Origin: Citrus sinensis
Taxonomy: Eukaryota > Streptophyta > Magnoliopsida > Sapindales > Rutaceae
DNA: 64,000 nucleotides
Assembly: GCF_022201045.2 (NCBI RefSeq)
Contig: NC_068559.1
Span: 20,839,501 to 20,903,500, forward strand
Direction of reading: 5' to 3'
Both the position numbers and the translations under genes were made by a program. Below are positions 23,999-35,613 of this stretch, piece by piece (position 1 is the stretch's first letter; the number at the start of each line of letters is the position of its first letter). The notes beneath the pieces are model-generated. The model was not told where the DNA came from. It made no database searches and saw nothing but the letters and a program-made list of their open reading frames with translations.

Positions 23999-25837
23999 GG
24001 GTCTGCCTACCGTGCAACAGTTACACGGTACCACTGAATTTTGTCTTTTTCCAACAATTACACTACACTACCCTATATTTATAAGAAAACTGAATAGATA
24101 CTATAAGTTATAAATTTTTATATATAGGTCCTTTTCTCTGGATAAAATTATAAAATGACTTTTGAAAAAAATTTTAACTGTTATTATTATTATTTATTAA
24201 TGTCATTATTATTATAATATTATTATTATTAAAATTTATTATTTTAATTGTTATGATTGCTTTAATCAGTTATCATTATTATTATTATTTATTAATTTTA
24301 TTACCGTCACTATTTTTAAAATATATTAAATTTATTACTGAATTATTATTGAATTATTATTTTATTAATATTTTATTAATATTAATAAATTTATTAATCT
24401 TATTATTCTAATTATTATATTTATATTAATGTTGTCGTCATCGTCGTCATCATCATTAAACTTTATAAATTTTTTTTTGACTATTAAATAATACCACTGT
24501 CATTATTATTATTTTGCCTTAATTAAGCATGACATATATTTTAATTATTTTTTATTTTTATTATAATAAATAAAAAATATAAAAATAAATTATACTATAA
24601 TATTATTTTATTATATCATATTATATTTATTTAAAAATAATTATGAAAATAATAATTTAATATAATTAATAATAAATTTAAATAATTTTAGTTTAATATT
24701 AGTACAAAATTAATGCAGTACATGATAATACCAATTACCAAATGTTGTATAATTTTATTATAATTATTATAATATACTGCTAATGTAATATAATATAATA
24801 TAATACATGTGCATTACATAATATAATATAATATAATATAATATAATATAATATAATATAGTGTGCCAAACAGACCTTTAACTTTTTGAGTGATGATGGT
24901 CTAGAGGGATGTAGAGAAAGTAAAAATAATCGTGGCAGATCTTTTACAATGGTTGATTAGCTATAATCACAAAGTTTAGGCTAATACAATAAAAATTAAC
25001 CAACTACCCTATATTTGAAAGAGCATTTGGAAATCAATAAATTTACTATTCAACTATTTTTAATCAAGAATAAATAATAAATTATCATTACAACAAGATT
25101 CACAAGCTCAAATATCTTTAAAAAATGATAATTCTCAAGAAATATGAAGCTCAAATGCTTTTGAAATATTCTTAAAAAAATAAACTAACTTCCTTTTATG
25201 TTATTCTTTATTTATCTTTCTATAACTTTGTTGGGCTATATATATATTGATATTTTATAGGTAAATTAACTTATTGTATGTATAAATAAACTAACATGTC
25301 AACTAATGCTAAAAACAAAAATGTAATAAAAGAGTAAAGTTTTGTAATATTAAAATAATAAAATTTTACAACCTAAGACTTTTTACATGTTTCTTATTTT
25401 GAAATTTCACCTTTTTATTTTATAATTTTCTAAAGTATCAAGGTTAATAACCTATATTCTTAAAACATATTCAATTTATTTATTTTACATTAAATATATA
25501 TTATATAACAAAAAATATTATTTACATTTATCAAATTTTCATATGTTTAAAAATTGTATGTGATATTACATTATTATATTTACACCATCAATTATTTTTA
25601 TGATCAAATTAAGTCAATGGGTCAAACTTTAAAAAATTTAAAACAACAGAAATTATGTAAGTAAATATTTAAAAACTTTTAACTTTTATAATTTTGTAAT
25701 AAACAGTAGGGACTTAAGTGTTAATAACTAATTGAACATATCATGGCCGTTGAACACTTTAACCATTGATCCATTGGCTGAGTTAAAAAAAGACAAAAAA
25801 TGGGATACGGTGCAACTGTTGCACGGTAGGCGGACCC
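23999..25837. mobile_element. Non-autonomous Mutator-type element, copy 1 (nested)
   Basis: Ends are inverted: GGGTCTGCCTACCGTGCAAC on the left and, inverted, GGGTCCGCCTACCGTGCAAC on the right, with similarity continuing about 10 bases. The 9-bp direct repeat TAAAAATAA flanks it at 23990-23998 and 25838-25846, the duplication size of Mutator-like elements. The 1,839-bp interior is very AT-rich with runs of ATT/TAT and no transposase. A diverged copy lies inverted at 27376-29125. Confidence 0.88.
24785..24860. repeat. (AATAT)n microsatellite inside the Mutator-type element
   Basis: Two blocks of TAATA pentamers (about 24785-24805 and 24819-24860) are separated by a short unique stretch. Copy 2 of the element has only scattered versions at the matching place. 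Confidence 0.85.
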
Positions 25838-25946
25838 TAAAAATAAATCATGTGAGCTAAGTGATATTTAATTTAACCAATCTTATCATGCAACATCAGT
25901 TTGTACAAAATAAGTTTATACAAGAATTTGTAGCTGTATCATTACT

Positions 25947-27375
25947 AAAAAAAAAGATTGATTACGAATATAAGTAATTTGTTGGGGGAAAAAAATCTGT
26001 ATATTTAATTCTTATTTGTCTTTTAACTGTAACTTTGCTTGAAGTGGGGTTTTATAAGAATAACTGAGGTTGCCAGCAGCTTCACTAAAAAAATGGGCCA
26101 TCTTTATCTTGGTAGCCCATTTGAGAGATGGGAGTGTATTGGACTTGGGCTGGCATCCTTTCTTTCTTTTTGTATTCTATTTTTCAGTCACTTTTATTAT
26201 ACTCAGTTTACTAAAATATTATCGCATATACTTTTTTTTATTAAAAATTATCAATTACGGAAACTATTAGGATTGATGAAAGAAAAGCCTAAAACGTTGG
26301 AACTTGATTTTTTGTTTTCAGTTTGAGTATTTCAACATTTTTTAATATTTTGTACATGGTTTTTTTTTTCTTTCTTGGGTTCAATTTCTTAATGGGTAAG
26401 CAAGCAATGCGAGTCCAGACAAAAAAGTGCCAGCTTACTAGTGATGCTGAAAGGGCCTTTGAACAAAGACTTGACCGAAAACACTTGTGATTTTATAATT
26501 CTCCTTTTTATTATTTATTTGTTTTTTTTTTTGTCCAATAAATAAACATATCTCTGGATATTGGTTTCCAACTGAGATTCATTTTTTTTTGGTATTTGAA
26601 GCATAATATTATTTCTATATGATATTTGTTTGTTGTTCAAAAAAATAGGATTTTGGGAGTTAGTAACAACAACTTCTACACTCTCATCCAAAACACTTCT
26701 TTGCATGTTCTTGTGAGCTGAGTGGTTCAAATGTTGGCCCCATTTCTTCATGCCTGCACATGCATTGGGAGCTGTCCATATCCCTTCACTTTTTGGGAGG
26801 TCCTTTTTTGACCTTCTTGTTCAAGATTTTGTTCAATTTTGTTTGTTTTGTTTTTGTTTACAATTTCTTTCTTAAAGCCATGGTTAGGGTTCATTCATTG
26901 TGGTGTCTTGGGGATTGTGATATCATAGGGGTAATCATACTCTAGCAGTCAAGACATTGTTGGATAATTAAAAAAATTAATAAAATTTACAATCTAACGG
27001 TGTTCATATTTACTATACCCCAAAGTTTTAAAATTTATTGGATTATGTACAGCAATGATGCTAATAAGTTTTGGGTTACAAGGGTTGTGATTCAAATTGT
27101 AAAGCCTTAGTCATGATCACTTAAAAAGTATGAATTAGAAGCATATTTTTAAGTTAACACTGATTTTTAAAATAATGTTTGGTGTTTTGACCTACAATTT
27201 CAAAACATTTTTTGGGCCTATTTTTTATATTTATTAACAGAATAAGGAAATGCGGATTTTAAAATGATTATCAAACGTATGGTAACCTACCAAATCCTTT
27301 GAATCAGGGCTTCTTTTGGAGTCCCAACCATTAACTATAGAAATGTTATTATGAAGCTGCTATAATAAAATATTA
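25947..27375. other. Intergenic spacer between the two Mutator-type copies
   Basis: T-rich, low-complexity DNA. Frames of 60-95 codons in it (for example 26039-26326) are hydrophobic by base composition only. No gene supported. Confidence 0.55.
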
Positions 27376-29125
27376 GGGTCCAGTTACCTTGCAACAGTTG
27401 CAAGGTAACCCCAAACTTTGTTCTTTCTGATTCAGTCAATAGATTTAATGGTTAAATTATTTTGGTTAACACTGCGGTACTTACTCTTTATTATAAAATC
27501 ATCATAAGTGATTTTTTTTTAAATATTTACTTATATAACTCATATTGTTTTAAATTTTAGAATTTGATCCATCGACCTTGTTTGACTATTGAAATGAGTG
27601 ACGGTGTGAGAACAATAATGTAATATTACATAAAAATTTTTAAACACATGAAAAATCGATAAATGTAAACAATATTTTTTGTTATATAATATATATTTGA
27701 TATAGAATAAATAAATTGAATACATGTTAAAGATATGGGTTATTAGCCTTTCAATACTTCAAAAAATTATTTAAAAAAAAGTGAAATTTCAAAATACGAA
27801 ACATGTAAAAAGTATTAGGTTGTAACACTTTATTATTTTAGTATCACAAAACTTTACTTTTCTGCTATATTTCAGTTTTTGCTATTAGTTGACATGTTAA
27901 TATGTTTGTACATACAATATGTTAATTTATCTATAAAATACCAATATTACTATTGAAATTTAAGAGAGCCATTTTAATTTTTTAAATTTCTAAATGTGGC
28001 CCAACAAAGTCATAGAAAGATAAACAAAGAATAATATAAAAGGAAGTTAGTTTATTTATTATCTTTTTAAGAATATTTCAAAAGCTTTTGAGCATTATGT
28101 TTCTTGAGAATTATCCCTTTTTTTTTTAGATATTTGAGCTTGTGAATCTTGTTGTAATTCTAATTTATAATTTATTCTTGATAAAAAATAATTAAATAGT
28201 TAATTTATTAGTTTCTAGATGCTCTTTCTAAATGTAGGGTGGTTACTTAGTTTTTATTGTGATAGCCTAAACTTGTTGATGATGGCTAATCAACCGTCGT
28301 AAAAGATCTTGCCACGATTATTTTTGCTTTCTCTACATCTCTCTCGGCCATCATCACTCAAAGAGTTAAGGGTTCATTTGACACACTGTATTGTATTATA
28401 CTATATTGCATTATTTTATTTAGGTGTATTGTATTATGTTATAGTGGATTAGTAGTATATTATAATAATATTATATATTAAATTATTATTTTTATATTAA
28501 TTATTAATATATGAATATAAGATGATAATAAAATAATAAATTTTTATTTATTATAATAAAAATAAAAATATAATTAAAATATAGTTAATGTTCAATTAAG
28601 GAAAAATAATAATAGTGACAATAGTATTAATTAAAACAACAAAATTAATAAAGTTTAATAATAATGATGACGGCGACGACATTAATAATAATATAATAAT
28701 TAAAATAATAAAATTAGTAAATTTTAATAATAATAATTAAAATAATAACTTTGGTGATAATAATAAGACTAATATTAAATAATAACGACATTAATAACAG
28801 TAGTAATAATAATAATAATAATTAAGATAATTAAAATTAATAAATTGTAATAATAGTAATATTAATAATGGTGATATTAATGATAGTAATAATAAAAAAT
28901 TTTAATTATAATATTAATATAATAATAATAACATTAATAATAATAATAACAACCACGACAACGACAATAGTTAAATTTTTTTTCAAATGCCATTTTATTC
29001 CGAAAAGGACTTGAATATAAAAATTTGTAGATTCTAGTGCCTATTTAATTTTTCGTAAAATATAAGGTAGTTAGGTGTAATTAAACCAAAAGGACAAAAG
29101 CGACTTGTACGTTGCAACATGGTTT
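27376..29125. mobile_element. Non-autonomous Mutator-type element, copy 2 (inverted, worn)
   Basis: Starts GGGTCCAGTTACCTTGCAAC at 27376, matching the end of copy 1. Its interior is the reverse complement of copy 1 along most of its length: for example CCCAACAAAGTCATAGAAAG near 28000 matches the inverse of CTTTCTATAACTTTGTTGGG near 25220, and the GACGGCGACGAC stretch near 28670 matches the inverse of GTCGTCATCGTCGTC near 24433. The far end (near 29100-29125) has drifted and no 9-bp duplication is visible, so the right boundary is approximate. Confidence 0.78.
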
Positions 29126-30421
29126 CATTCTATTATTTTTTAATAATAAAATAAAAAAATTTGTTGGGGGTGATTACATGATAGCAATGTCTTCAATAAT
29201 GTAGTCAATTGCCCAACTACAAACATAAATTTTTTTGTTTTGATTTTTTAATTGTGGGCTTGAAAGTCAAGCCCTTTGGGATTTGACTAAATTAACAAGG
29301 ACTGCAAGCTGGCTAGAACTTGTCAAATTTTTGGTACTATACCAATGAACCCAAGTATTGCAAATTAATACTATTAGTTCTCTGATTTGGTTGATGGGAA
29401 ATTTTAGAATTGTTGAAATTAATAAAGTTTAATAATAATCAGGAAACAATGCTATTTCCTATACCATCCGAAATAACAATGAATGTTAACTTTATATACG
29501 TGATATTTAACAATTATTATGATATAGCATTGCAAATTATAAAAATAATGATTAACATAATTTAAAATTGATTTCGTAATATTATTTGTATAAAATCTTA
29601 TACATAATTAGAAATTTAACAAAAATTTATAAAATCTGATCATTCGATAATACCCAGGTTGTGAGTTACACAGTAATTTATAAAGTATCAATGTATCATA
29701 GTCGCAGGCATAGAAAGGAAGGGTCTATAAGATGCCAAAAATCAAGTAATTGACACATAGTGTCATTTTCAAAGAATCGCACCAATTGGAAAAAGAGAAG
29801 GCCTTAACATTTGGGGAGTTTTGTGTGTTGTTTGAGAATTTCTATCCAATAGGGTGGAGTGGAAAGGCAACAAAATAGACAAATAATAATATAAAGTGGG
29901 CTTTTTCCCATCCCGCTTTCCACGCTTGTGGTTCTTTTCTTTCTCTAAAAGACAAAAGTCTTTTGTCCTCAAATTAAATTAAAGTTAAGATTCTTTTACT
30001 TTTGCTAATTGCTTTTGCTTTGTCATCGCAAATTCTTAAACATAGAATAGAAATGGGTTCCCATTTCTGTCCCTTCACTTTGGATTTTTAACTCTTTTTT
30101 TTTTTTAAGAAAAATGTTTTCATTTCAACAAGAATTTTCTTCTTTTCTTTGTAAATTTGAAAAGTGTAATTTAAAGTTATTTAGGGTGGAGGTAGGTTAG
30201 GACAATTTATTGCTATTCTAAGAAGGGACGTAGCAAGAAATTGATAATATGATGGGCTAATTTGTTTTTCTTCATACTACCATGGATTGATTCACAAATT
30301 GGGAATTGAATATCTATCTTCTATTGAATTGAAAAAACAAAAAAAATTGATCAAACTCTAGCTACTTTGGTCAAGCCATTTGATAAATAATCCCCTAATT
30401 ATTTCTTTAATAAGAAAAGAA
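29126..30421. other. Intergenic, no gene seen
   Basis: AT-rich spacer. A 67-codon minus frame at 29769-29972 is unsupported by any recognisable family. Confidence 0.55.
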
Positions 30422-30588
30422 TAATCAATAGGCAGCTGCTAACTTAGATCAACTCTAAGTTAGAGCAGCCTCTAAAATCATTGGATGCTTGTACCTGAAC
30501 CTCAAATAATTGTAACAATATGCATCCAACGGTTTTGAGGGCTACACTATCTTAGAACTGCTCCAAGGTAGCGGAACCCTAATCAATA
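30422..30588. mobile_element. 149-bp Mutator-type MITE with perfect 9-bp duplication
   Basis: The core is 30431-30579. Inverted arms are about 58 bp, nearly the whole element: the left arm runs from GGCAGCTGCTAACTTAG to CATTGGATGC, the right arm, inverted, from GGGTTCCGCTACCTTGGAGC to CGTTGGATGC. The 9-bp direct repeat TAATCAATA flanks it at 30422-30430 and 30580-30588. Confidence 0.82.
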
Positions 30589-33540
30589 CGTACATAAATA
30601 TTATAATGATTTCATTAACAATATTTCGTGTTTTAGTTGATTGAATTAGTTCGATGGCAATAAGCACAACGTGGTGCATTTTTTCTGGAAGGACACATGG
30701 CATGATACGACAACTTTCATAGTTTTTAATTTTTATTTTTTTTATCCTTTATTTTTTCCACATAAATAATTATTTTATTTCTCATATAAATAAAAAACAT
30801 AAAACTAAAAAAGAGATTTGGGTTTAACGGAGATTTTATGATGACCACCATATTTTGATTGCATTTTACTCTCGTTCATTCTTTTGTTGTAAGACAAGTT
30901 TTAGAGTTCCAATAGAATCCACATTGAGCAAATTCATTTATGTTGACATGAAAAATTCATTATATTTAGAAAAAAAAATTAACTTCAATTATGCGTACGA
31001 GAGGACTCAAATAATCAAATTCTTAACATCAAGAATGAAGCAAAAAATTACTTATAATTCGACGGCCAAGGAGTATTTTGTTAGTATTACAAACTTAGAA
31101 TTTATTTTTTTAAATATTCAATTCAATTCAAAATAAGCGGAGAATATTATATGTAAAAATGATAATTATAAGAAGAGAGAAAAAAAAAAAGAAAAAAGAA
31201 AAAAGATGAGAGTGAGGAGAGGATGAAGTGAGGCATATGTGTGTTGAAAGCGATATCTTCTCTTAATATCAACCAACCCACCGTTGTTTCCAGCTGTCTT
31301 CACGTACTCTCTCTCCTCTTTCTTCAATTCTTCCTTCATTATTTTATTATTATTATTATTATTATGTATTCATAGGCGAAAAACAAATAAAATTATTATT
31401 ATAAAACAACAAACTCTTGTATTGTTTGTTGCATAATAAAATAGATTTTTAATAATAAAATAATAATAATAGTAGGAAATCTCGTGATCCGTGCACAGTC
31501 TACGTGAAATCCCAGATATGTTTTTTATTCTCACAACTCTCACTTAACATTCTTTTTTAATTAATTCATCTTCTTCAAGCTCTCGGCTTTCTCCTTCTTC
31601 TTCTTCTTCCACAAACACACAAACAAATGCGTAGATAAATTAATCTAGATTAAGAAAAATGATGTCTTTGCTTTCTGGGTATTTCGTTTTTGCGGGAATA
31701 TTTAACAATTTAGGACGATTTCGGCTTTAGCAAAGCTCGGAAACTTCCATTGACAATTGACATAGTTCTGTTTTTCTTTTGTTTTCTTACTCAGGTGGGT
31801 TTTGTTTCTTTTCTTTGCTTTTCATACTCTTGTTTGTGCTTTTGGTTTTCTGAATTTTTAATTTTTGTTGAAGAATTATGTACGTGTGTGTATGTTTATT
31901 CTAGCTGGGGTAAATTTAGAATTGTTGAAATTAATTCTATGTGGGTTTTGTTCTTACTTTTGAGTTACTTGATGGGTTCAGAGGACATTAGTTTTCTGAT
32001 TTGGTTGATGGGAAATTTTAAGAAGGAAAGCAAAATTGGAATTGTTTTGAGTTTTGTGACTTTTGTGTAATGAATGAATTTTGGTGGTTGGCGTTTTGAG
32101 TTAACTAGATTATTTCACTCTATAATGGTTTCTTATTTAGTTGAGGTCAAATATTGTACTTGAGAAGAACTTGAGGAGAGCAAATTTGAATCGTAATCAT
32201 CCCTTATATTTACTTTCTTGGCATCAAAATTGAGCTCCTGAATCCTGAGGTTTTTGTTAAGATGTCATGCAAGAAATAATATTGTAGCGAAATGGCTTGT
32301 TAGAATCAGTTATTCTTCTGATAGCCCTAATTGAGAAGGAAGTTATATGTAAGTGTAGTTTATCCATCTCAAAAGATGCATCAAAGATTTTTTAGCTATT
32401 TTCTAGAATCTTGTTGGTTCATTTTGCTCAGAAATAATGACAGCACAATAGCTTCTTGTGTTGGACATTTTAAATTGCATCTTGTCTCCTCTCATCGATG
32501 GAAAAATGGAGAGAATAACTTTGGAATAAGAAATATGGTTCTGAATTTGTTTGGTTAGACATAAAGTTCTATGTAGATTGTTGCTGTAAAATTTGTAGTC
32601 ACGAACTCAGAAGTCTGTATAATTTTAATTTATTTCATGTGCGATTCGCTTTGAATATGAGCATTTTAATAGTTAAAATTTAATAATTTTGTTTAAAAAC
32701 AATTCATGAAATCTAAGGTTTTAGTCTTCCTTGCTTGTTGTTTAAGCAATATCGTTAAACGCCTTCTGGGGGGGTTCTTCTGTTATCGTTATGCTCTGAT
32801 TGGTGACACTCTAAACTAAAAAGGTGACCCCTCCTTTCTGTCTCACTAGTACTAAAGCTGAACATCATGCTGTGAAAATTCGGATTCATTTCTATTAGTC
32901 TGCACATTTGTTCCGCCTGAGCTTATTACTTCCGTAGAGAACCTGAAAATAGAATACTCTGCAGAGGCCAATAGCCATGGAGAGCCGTATATTTCTCATG
33001 TGCGATTAATTCCATAGGTCTATTTATTAACTCTTCAGCGTATTTTTTATTTTTTTGGTAATATGTACATTTTTCTTTCAAGAAATCAAGATATTGGCAG
33101 CTATAGTGAGAGAAATAGGACAATCGGATGAGAGGCGGTACTGATCGTCTCACCCACTGGCATCTGTGGAGAACCTGGATATAGAATACCCTTCATAAGC
33201 CTACAGCCAGTGAAAGCCACATTGTTTGAGTGTGATCAATTCCTTAGATCAGTTTATTGCCTCTTCAGTATACCTTTTTGTTTTCCAAATTGTATTTCTA
33301 ATATCTACCTTTTTTTTTGGGGGGGGGGGGGGGGGGTGGAGAAATATTGGCAGCTATAGTTAGAGAAATAAAACCATCGAATGAGAAGTAGTGTTGATCC
33401 TTTCACCTATTGATATCCATGTTACTGGTTTGCTTCTCATCTCGTTCTTGACCTAATTATCTTATTTTTTTCTGACTTTCAAGGTTCTTCAGGTCCAAGC
33501 ATAGATATTTTGATCCAATGGGGAAAAATTTCTGACAGGA
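30589..33540 (+). promoter_or_regulatory. Upstream region, leader exon and probable leader intron of the DUF1005 gene
   Basis: A purine-rich tract (31170-31240) and an ATT run (31345-31365) precede a CT-rich stretch near 31560-31620 (TTCTTCAAGCTCTCGGC) that looks like a transcribed leader. A donor TCAG|GTGGGT at 31794/31795 and an acceptor at 33483 (TTTCAAG) or 33492 (TTCTTCAG) would define a leader intron of about 1.7 kb before the ATG at 33541. Open frames at 30855-31136 and 31750-32070 are not supported. Splicing here is inferred. Confidence 0.45.
32934..33420. repeat. Diverged tandem duplication with an 18-G run
   Basis: Two units of about 240 bp. Shared stretches include GAGAACCTG followed by ATAGAATAC, ATATTGGCAGCTATAGT, and GAGAAATA followed by CATC/CAATCG.ATGAGA. 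The second unit carries T8 followed by 18 G (33319-33336). It lies in the probable DUF1005 leader intron. Confidence 0.8.
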
Positions 33541-35103
33541 ATGGATCCTCAGGCTTTCATCAGGTTGTCAATAGGCTCACTTGGGCTTAGGATTCCTGGA
33601 TCAGCTTTGAATTCTGCAGAATCTGGAATTCATGCATTCTCTTCTCCATGTTTGTGTGAGATACGTCTTCGAGGTTTCCCAGTGCAAACCACGCAAGTTC
33701 CTTTAGTATCCTCACCCGAGGCTCTGCCTGATATTCATAGCATTGCCTCAAGCTTTTATCTTGAAGAATCCGATCTGAAAGCCTTATTGACACCTGGCTG
33801 TTTCTATAGCCCTCATGCATATTTGGAGGTGGTTGTTTTCACAGGGAGGAAAGGATTCCACTGTGGTGTCGGCATCAAAAGACATCAGATTGGGACATTT
33901 AAGTTAGAGGTGGGTCCTGAATGGGGTGAAGGGAAGCCAATAATTCTTTTTAATGGGTGGATAGGCATTGGAAAAAACAAACAGGAGACCGGAAAACCAG
34001 GAGCAGAGCTTCATTTGAAAGTGAAACTGGATCCTGATCCAAGATATGTCTTCCAGTTTGAAGATGTGACAATGCTGAGCCCACAGATAGTTCAGCTCCA
34101 AGGCTCCATCAAGCAGCCAATATTTAGCTGCAAATTTAGTCGAGACAGGTGATGTGAACTGTGTCAATTTTTTCCCCCCTCTTATAACCTTGAAATAGCT
34201 TTGAAGTAGGCTCATTCCCTCTGATTGTTTCTACCCTTTTGTTGTCCCATAAAGCTTTATTAAAACTACATTAGTAGCACTAACAACAATAGGAAGTGCT
34301 TTATCAGAAATTTTTTGTTAATTATTCTTTGTGGGCTGTGGAACTTAAGTAGAATACCTGTTATTTTTCCAGGCATTAGTTCGTTGTTAATGAAACTTTT
34401 GGTAGTTATAATGAATGGCAGGGGGCCACAGGTGGACCTATTGAGCAGTTACTGGTCTGGTTCTGTCGACTGTAACGCTTTGGAGACAGAAAGAAGAGAG
34501 AGGAAGGGATGGAAGGTGAAGATACATGATCTCTCTGGCTCGGCTGTTGCAGCAGCCTTCATAACAACTCCATTTGTGCCTTCAACAGGTTGTGATTGGG
34601 TTGCTAGGTCCAACCCAGGAGCTTGGTTGATTGTTCGCCCCGATGCATGTAGGGCTGAGAGCTGGCAGCCATGGGGAAAGCTTGAGGCCTGGCGTGAGCG
34701 TGGCATCAGAGATTCCGTTTGCTGCCGATTTCACCTCCTGTCTGAAGGCCAGGAAGCTGGCGAGGTTCTCATGTCTGAGATATTGATTAGCGCTGAGAAA
34801 GGCGGAGAATTTTTTATCGACACTGACAAACAGTTGAGAACAGCTACTTCTCCAATACCAAGTCCACAAAGCAGTGGAGATTTTTCTGGATTGGGTCCAG
34901 TTATAGGTGGTTTTGTGATGTGCTGCAGAGTGCAAGGCGAGGGGAAGAGAAGCAAACCTATGGTGCAACTAGCTATGCGACATGTGACATGCGTGGAGGA
35001 TGCTGCCATCTTCATGGCTCTTGCAGCCGCTGTTGATCTCAGCATTGAGGCATGCAGACCTTTCCGGAGAAAGCTCCGGAGACGGTCCCACCATTCTTTA
35101 TGA
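33541..35103 (+). CDS. DUF1005 family protein
   Basis: Two exons, 33541..34148 and 34422..35103 (GT-AG, phase 2), give 429 residues; relatives are about 420-460. Start MDPQAFIRLSIGSLGLRIPG is the family signature. Other family blocks seen: SPCLCEIRLRGFPVQ (about 37-51), FYLEESDLKALLTPGCF, LEVVVFTGRKGFHCGVG, and in exon 2 ERKGWKVKIHDLSGSAVAAA, TPFVPSTGCDWVARSNPGAW, WGKLEAWRERGIRDSVCCRF, MSEILISAEKGGEFFIDTD, SPQSSGDFSGLGP, and HVTCVEDAAIFMALAAAVDL. The C-terminus is a basic tail (RPFRRKLRRRSHHSL). No signal peptide or clear membrane segment. The family is plant-specific; I recall a stress-induced member named ASG1 (At5g17640), but the biochemical function is unknown. It converges on TBCA. Confidence 0.95.
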
Positions 35104-35613
35104 AAGTAGAGATGAGGTGGTTAATTTCCTTGAAGAAAAGGTGGCTCTAATCTATTTTACCTTGTGATTGTTGTAACATTTGGAATTGTGTGCAACATCT
35201 TCTGGATTGCGTCTTTTCTTCTAAATTTGCCCCACTCATTATGATAACAGTACAGCTCACTTGATACAAATCACTTTTTTTATTAAAAAAAAAAATCAAG
35301 CTCGGTTCTATTTCAATCCATGTCCGTTTCAAGAATACTTCCAATCATTTCTTGGCATCGAAAACAAAAAAAAAAAAATAAGTCAGGTAAAAATTGGAGA
35401 TGAAATTTTCTTAGGGAATGCACTAATAATCAGCAAATGTCGACTGCCATTCCAAACCCTTGTAGCAGTTAATGTCAAGGAGCCAAATAGCAATGATATC
35501 TCCGAAAATAATTCAAGTTCATGTCCTCAGATTGTGACAGGGTTCATAAAGCAATAGAAATAAGCATATCTCTCAAGCACTTTACATTACAACCATTAAT
35601 AAAAGCCAGGATA
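35104..35613. other. Convergent 3' ends of DUF1005 and TBCA genes
   Basis: 510 bp between two facing stop codons, holding both 3' untranslated regions. A-runs at 35285-35295 and 35369-35378. The frames here are not genes. Confidence 0.65.

Larger units (their letters stand above)
23898..25946. mobile_element. Small TIR element (about 200 bp) split by a Mutator-type insertion
   Basis: The left arm 23899-23960 starts AGTAATGATACA and includes ACTTATTTTGTA; the right arm, inverted from 25946, starts AGTAATGATACA and includes the same ACTTATTTTGTA. The arms are some 60 bp with few differences. Removing the inner element (23999-25837 and one 9-bp repeat) leaves a MITE of about 200 bp. It sits between two A-runs (23888-23896 and 25947-25955), so the target duplication cannot be drawn exactly. 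Confidence 0.8.

Noticed and set aside
26039..26326. 95-codon hydrophobic frame, possible small membrane protein
   Set aside because: T-rich DNA gives hydrophobic codons by chance; no start context, no family and no neighbouring exon signals.
34449..35045. Several antisense frames of 85-128 codons
   Set aside because: Shadows of the DUF1005 second exon; no family similarity on the opposite strand.
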